Assembly: GCF_013408095.1 (NCBI RefSeq)
Contig: NZ_JACBZF010000002.1
Coordinates: 62,001-126,000, forward strand
Origin: Novosphingobium marinum
GTDB lineage: Bacteria; Pseudomonadota; Alphaproteobacteria; Sphingomonadales; Sphingomonadaceae
Reading direction: 5' to 3'
DNA length: 64,000 bases
Below the pieces are notes generated by a model. That model was not told the origin of the DNA. It made no database searches and was given only the letters and a program-made list of their open reading frames with translations. How positions within the stretch are numbered: the stretch's first letter is position 1; the number at the start of each line of letters is the position of its first letter. Position numbers and translations under genes: made by a program. Positions 62,710 through 64,000 of the stretch are shown piece after piece.

Positions 62710-63828
62710 TCAGACGTTAACGTGTTCCTCCACCGGCACGTAATCGTAGCCCAGCTCGCGTGCGACCGCCTCGTAGGTCACCTGCCCGGCATTGACGTTA
62801 AGCCCGGCGCCAAGGTGCGGGTCGGCACCCAGCGCCTTGCGCCAGCCCATGTCGGCGATGCGCAGGGCGTGGGGCAGGGTGACGTTGTTGAGCGCATAGG
62901 TGCTCGTCCGCGCCACCGCGCCGGGCATGTTCGCCACGCAATAGTGGACGATGCCGTCGATCACGAAGGTCGGATCGTCGTGGGTCGTCGCCCGGCTCGT
63001 CTCGAAGCAGCCGCCCTGGTCGATCGCGACGTCGACCAGCACTGCGCCCTGCTTCATCGTCTTCAGCATCTCGCGGGTGACGAGGCGCGGGGCCGCCGCG
63101 CCGGGCACCAGCACCGCCCCGATGACGAGGTCGGCCTCGGCGATGATCTCGGCCAGGTTGGCCTCGCTCGAAAAGCGGGTCTTGGCGCGCGCCTCGAAAT
63201 AGATGCCGAGCTTTTCCAGCACTTCGGGATTGCGATCGAGGATGGTCACGTCCGCGCCCATGCCGACCGCGACCTGCGCCGCGTTGAAGCCGACGACGCC
63301 GCCGCCGATCACCGCGACGCGGGCGGGCATCACGCCCGGCACGCCGCCGAGCAGCACGCCGCGTCCGCCCTGTGCCTTTTCGAGCGAATGCGCGCCCGCC
63401 TGCACCGACATGCGGCCGGCCACCTGGCTCATCGGCTTGAGCAGCGGCAGCGTGTTGCCGGGGCCGGTCACCGTCTCGTAGGCGATGGCGGTCACGCCCG
63501 ATTTGACGAGGTCGGCGGTCTGTTCGGGATCGGGAGCGAGGTGGAGGTAGGTGAACAGCACCTGCTCCTCGCGAAGCTGCGCGCGTTCCACCGCCTGCGG
63601 CTCCTTGACCTTCACGACGAGCTCGCAGCCCGTGAAGATGTCCGAGGCGTCCGGCTTTATCGTCGCACCCGCCGCCTCGAAATCCCGGTCCCAGGCCCCG
63701 ATGCCTTCGCCCGCGCCCGCCTCGACCCAGACCTCGTGCCCGTGCGCACGGAACTCGCGCACGCTTTCTGGCGTCAGGCCGACGCGGTACTCGTGGTTCT
63801 TGATCTCGCGGACGGTGCCGACACGCAT
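62710..63828 (-). CDS. ald: Alanine dehydrogenase
   Basis: A 372-residue NAD-dependent enzyme converting alanine to pyruvate and ammonia. Typical stretches are [40 protein letters not shown] (the NAD-binding loop), VKVKEPQ and the catalytic region [18 protein letters not shown] precedes the ATG. It is monocistronic; the upstream 172 bp to the window end have no recognised gene. Confidence 0.93.
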   Translation of the reverse strand: MRVGTVREIKNHEYRVGLTPESVREFRAHGHEVWVEAGAGEGIGAWDRDFEAAGATIKPDASDIFTGCELVVKVKEPQAVERAQLREEQVLFTYLHLAPDPEQTADLVKSGVTAIAYETVTGPGNTLPLLKPMSQVAGRMSVQAGAHSLEKAQGGRGVLLGGVPGVMPARVAVIGGGVVGFNAAQVAVGMGADVTILDRNPEVLEKLGIYFEARAKTRFSSEANLAEIIAEADLVIGAVLVPGAAAPRLVTREMLKTMKQGAVLVDVAIDQGGCFETSRATTHDDPTFVIDGIVHYCVANMPGAVARTSTYALNNVTLPHALRIADMGWRKALGADPHLGAGLNVNAGQVTYEAVARELGYDYVPVEEHVNV

Positions 63829-64000
63829 CGCTGATTTCCTTGCGTAATTTCGTTGCGCACAACTATTAACAGATTGCGCCGGATTTGGGCAACATGCGGG
63901 CGAAGAGGACGGGGCGAAGTTGACAAAGGCGACACGGTGTCACCCTGCTGGAAATGCAGGATTATCGCCTTGGATCAGTATTTTGTTCCGGCGTTCCTGA

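Noticed and set aside
63954..64000. Short plus-strand frame at the window end
   Set aside because: It stops after 15 codons inside the window with no ribosome site; the sequence upstream of ald shows no gene.

Overview
The window looks like chromosome of a high-GC alphaproteobacterium of the order Sphingomonadales, most likely an Erythrobacteraceae-type organism. The clues are an acyl carrier protein next to serine palmitoyltransferase (sphingolipid synthesis), a DivK-type regulator, an RcGTA-like gene transfer agent cluster, a dual cold-shock-domain protein and several sphingomonad-typical families (DUF2793, DUF6127, DUF3572). The taxon is inferred from gene content only.

Layout. 1-6.6 kb: end of an AraC-type regulator, pheS-pheT, prfC and an EEP-family hydrolase. 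6.7-8.6 kb: glnK-amtB behind a well-spaced sigma-54 promoter. 8.6-10.1 kb: a sulfurtransferase/phosphatase-like protein divergent from a Gly-rich double cold-shock protein. 10.2-14.4 kb: argD-argF-hslO, a small exported protein and queC. 14.4-16.1 kb: a CuZn superoxide dismutase lipoprotein and an OmpA-like porin. 16.3-30.26 kb: a nearly collinear gene transfer agent (GTA) head-tail cluster, all on the minus strand. 30.28-34.12 kb: an AT-richer IS1595-family transposon with cargo. 34.2-44.8 kb: a YqaA/DedA-type membrane protein, the GDSL-SPT-ACP-DivK group, RidA, GDPD, a DUF482-type protein, DksA, PilZ and a lipoprotein solute-binding protein. 44.8-64 kb: ArfB, an RluA-type synthase, an aminotransferase, a PabB-PabC fusion, a HerA-like ATPase, three peptidases (M1, M24, S9), an OmpR-type two-component pair, an EF-hand protein, a GGDEF protein and alanine dehydrogenase.

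The most notable structure is the 3,841 bp IS1595 element. It has 24 bp terminal inverted repeats (one mismatch) and a perfect 8 bp target duplication. It landed 11 bp upstream of the start codon of the GTA small terminase gene and separates the whole GTA operon from its old upstream region. The element carries a divergent cargo module: an AlbA_2/Schlafen-type ATPase-like regulator on one side, and on the other a 55-residue acidic protein, a NYN-domain (PIN-like) nuclease gene and a small membrane protein. The NYN gene is broken by one in-frame TAA. This minus-strand cargo points directly into the GTA operon, and the small terminase gene itself needs a +1 shift at a five-C run to be read. The likely reading is a decaying or rewired GTA, but single-base assembly errors have not been excluded.

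Inside the GTA most genes are coupled by ATGA or GTGA overlaps. A perfect 14 bp hairpin follows the major capsid gene. The DUF2460 tail protein carries a very long extra N-terminal region. No rRNA, tRNA or CRISPR array was recognised, and no gene-free stretch exceeds 300 bases.
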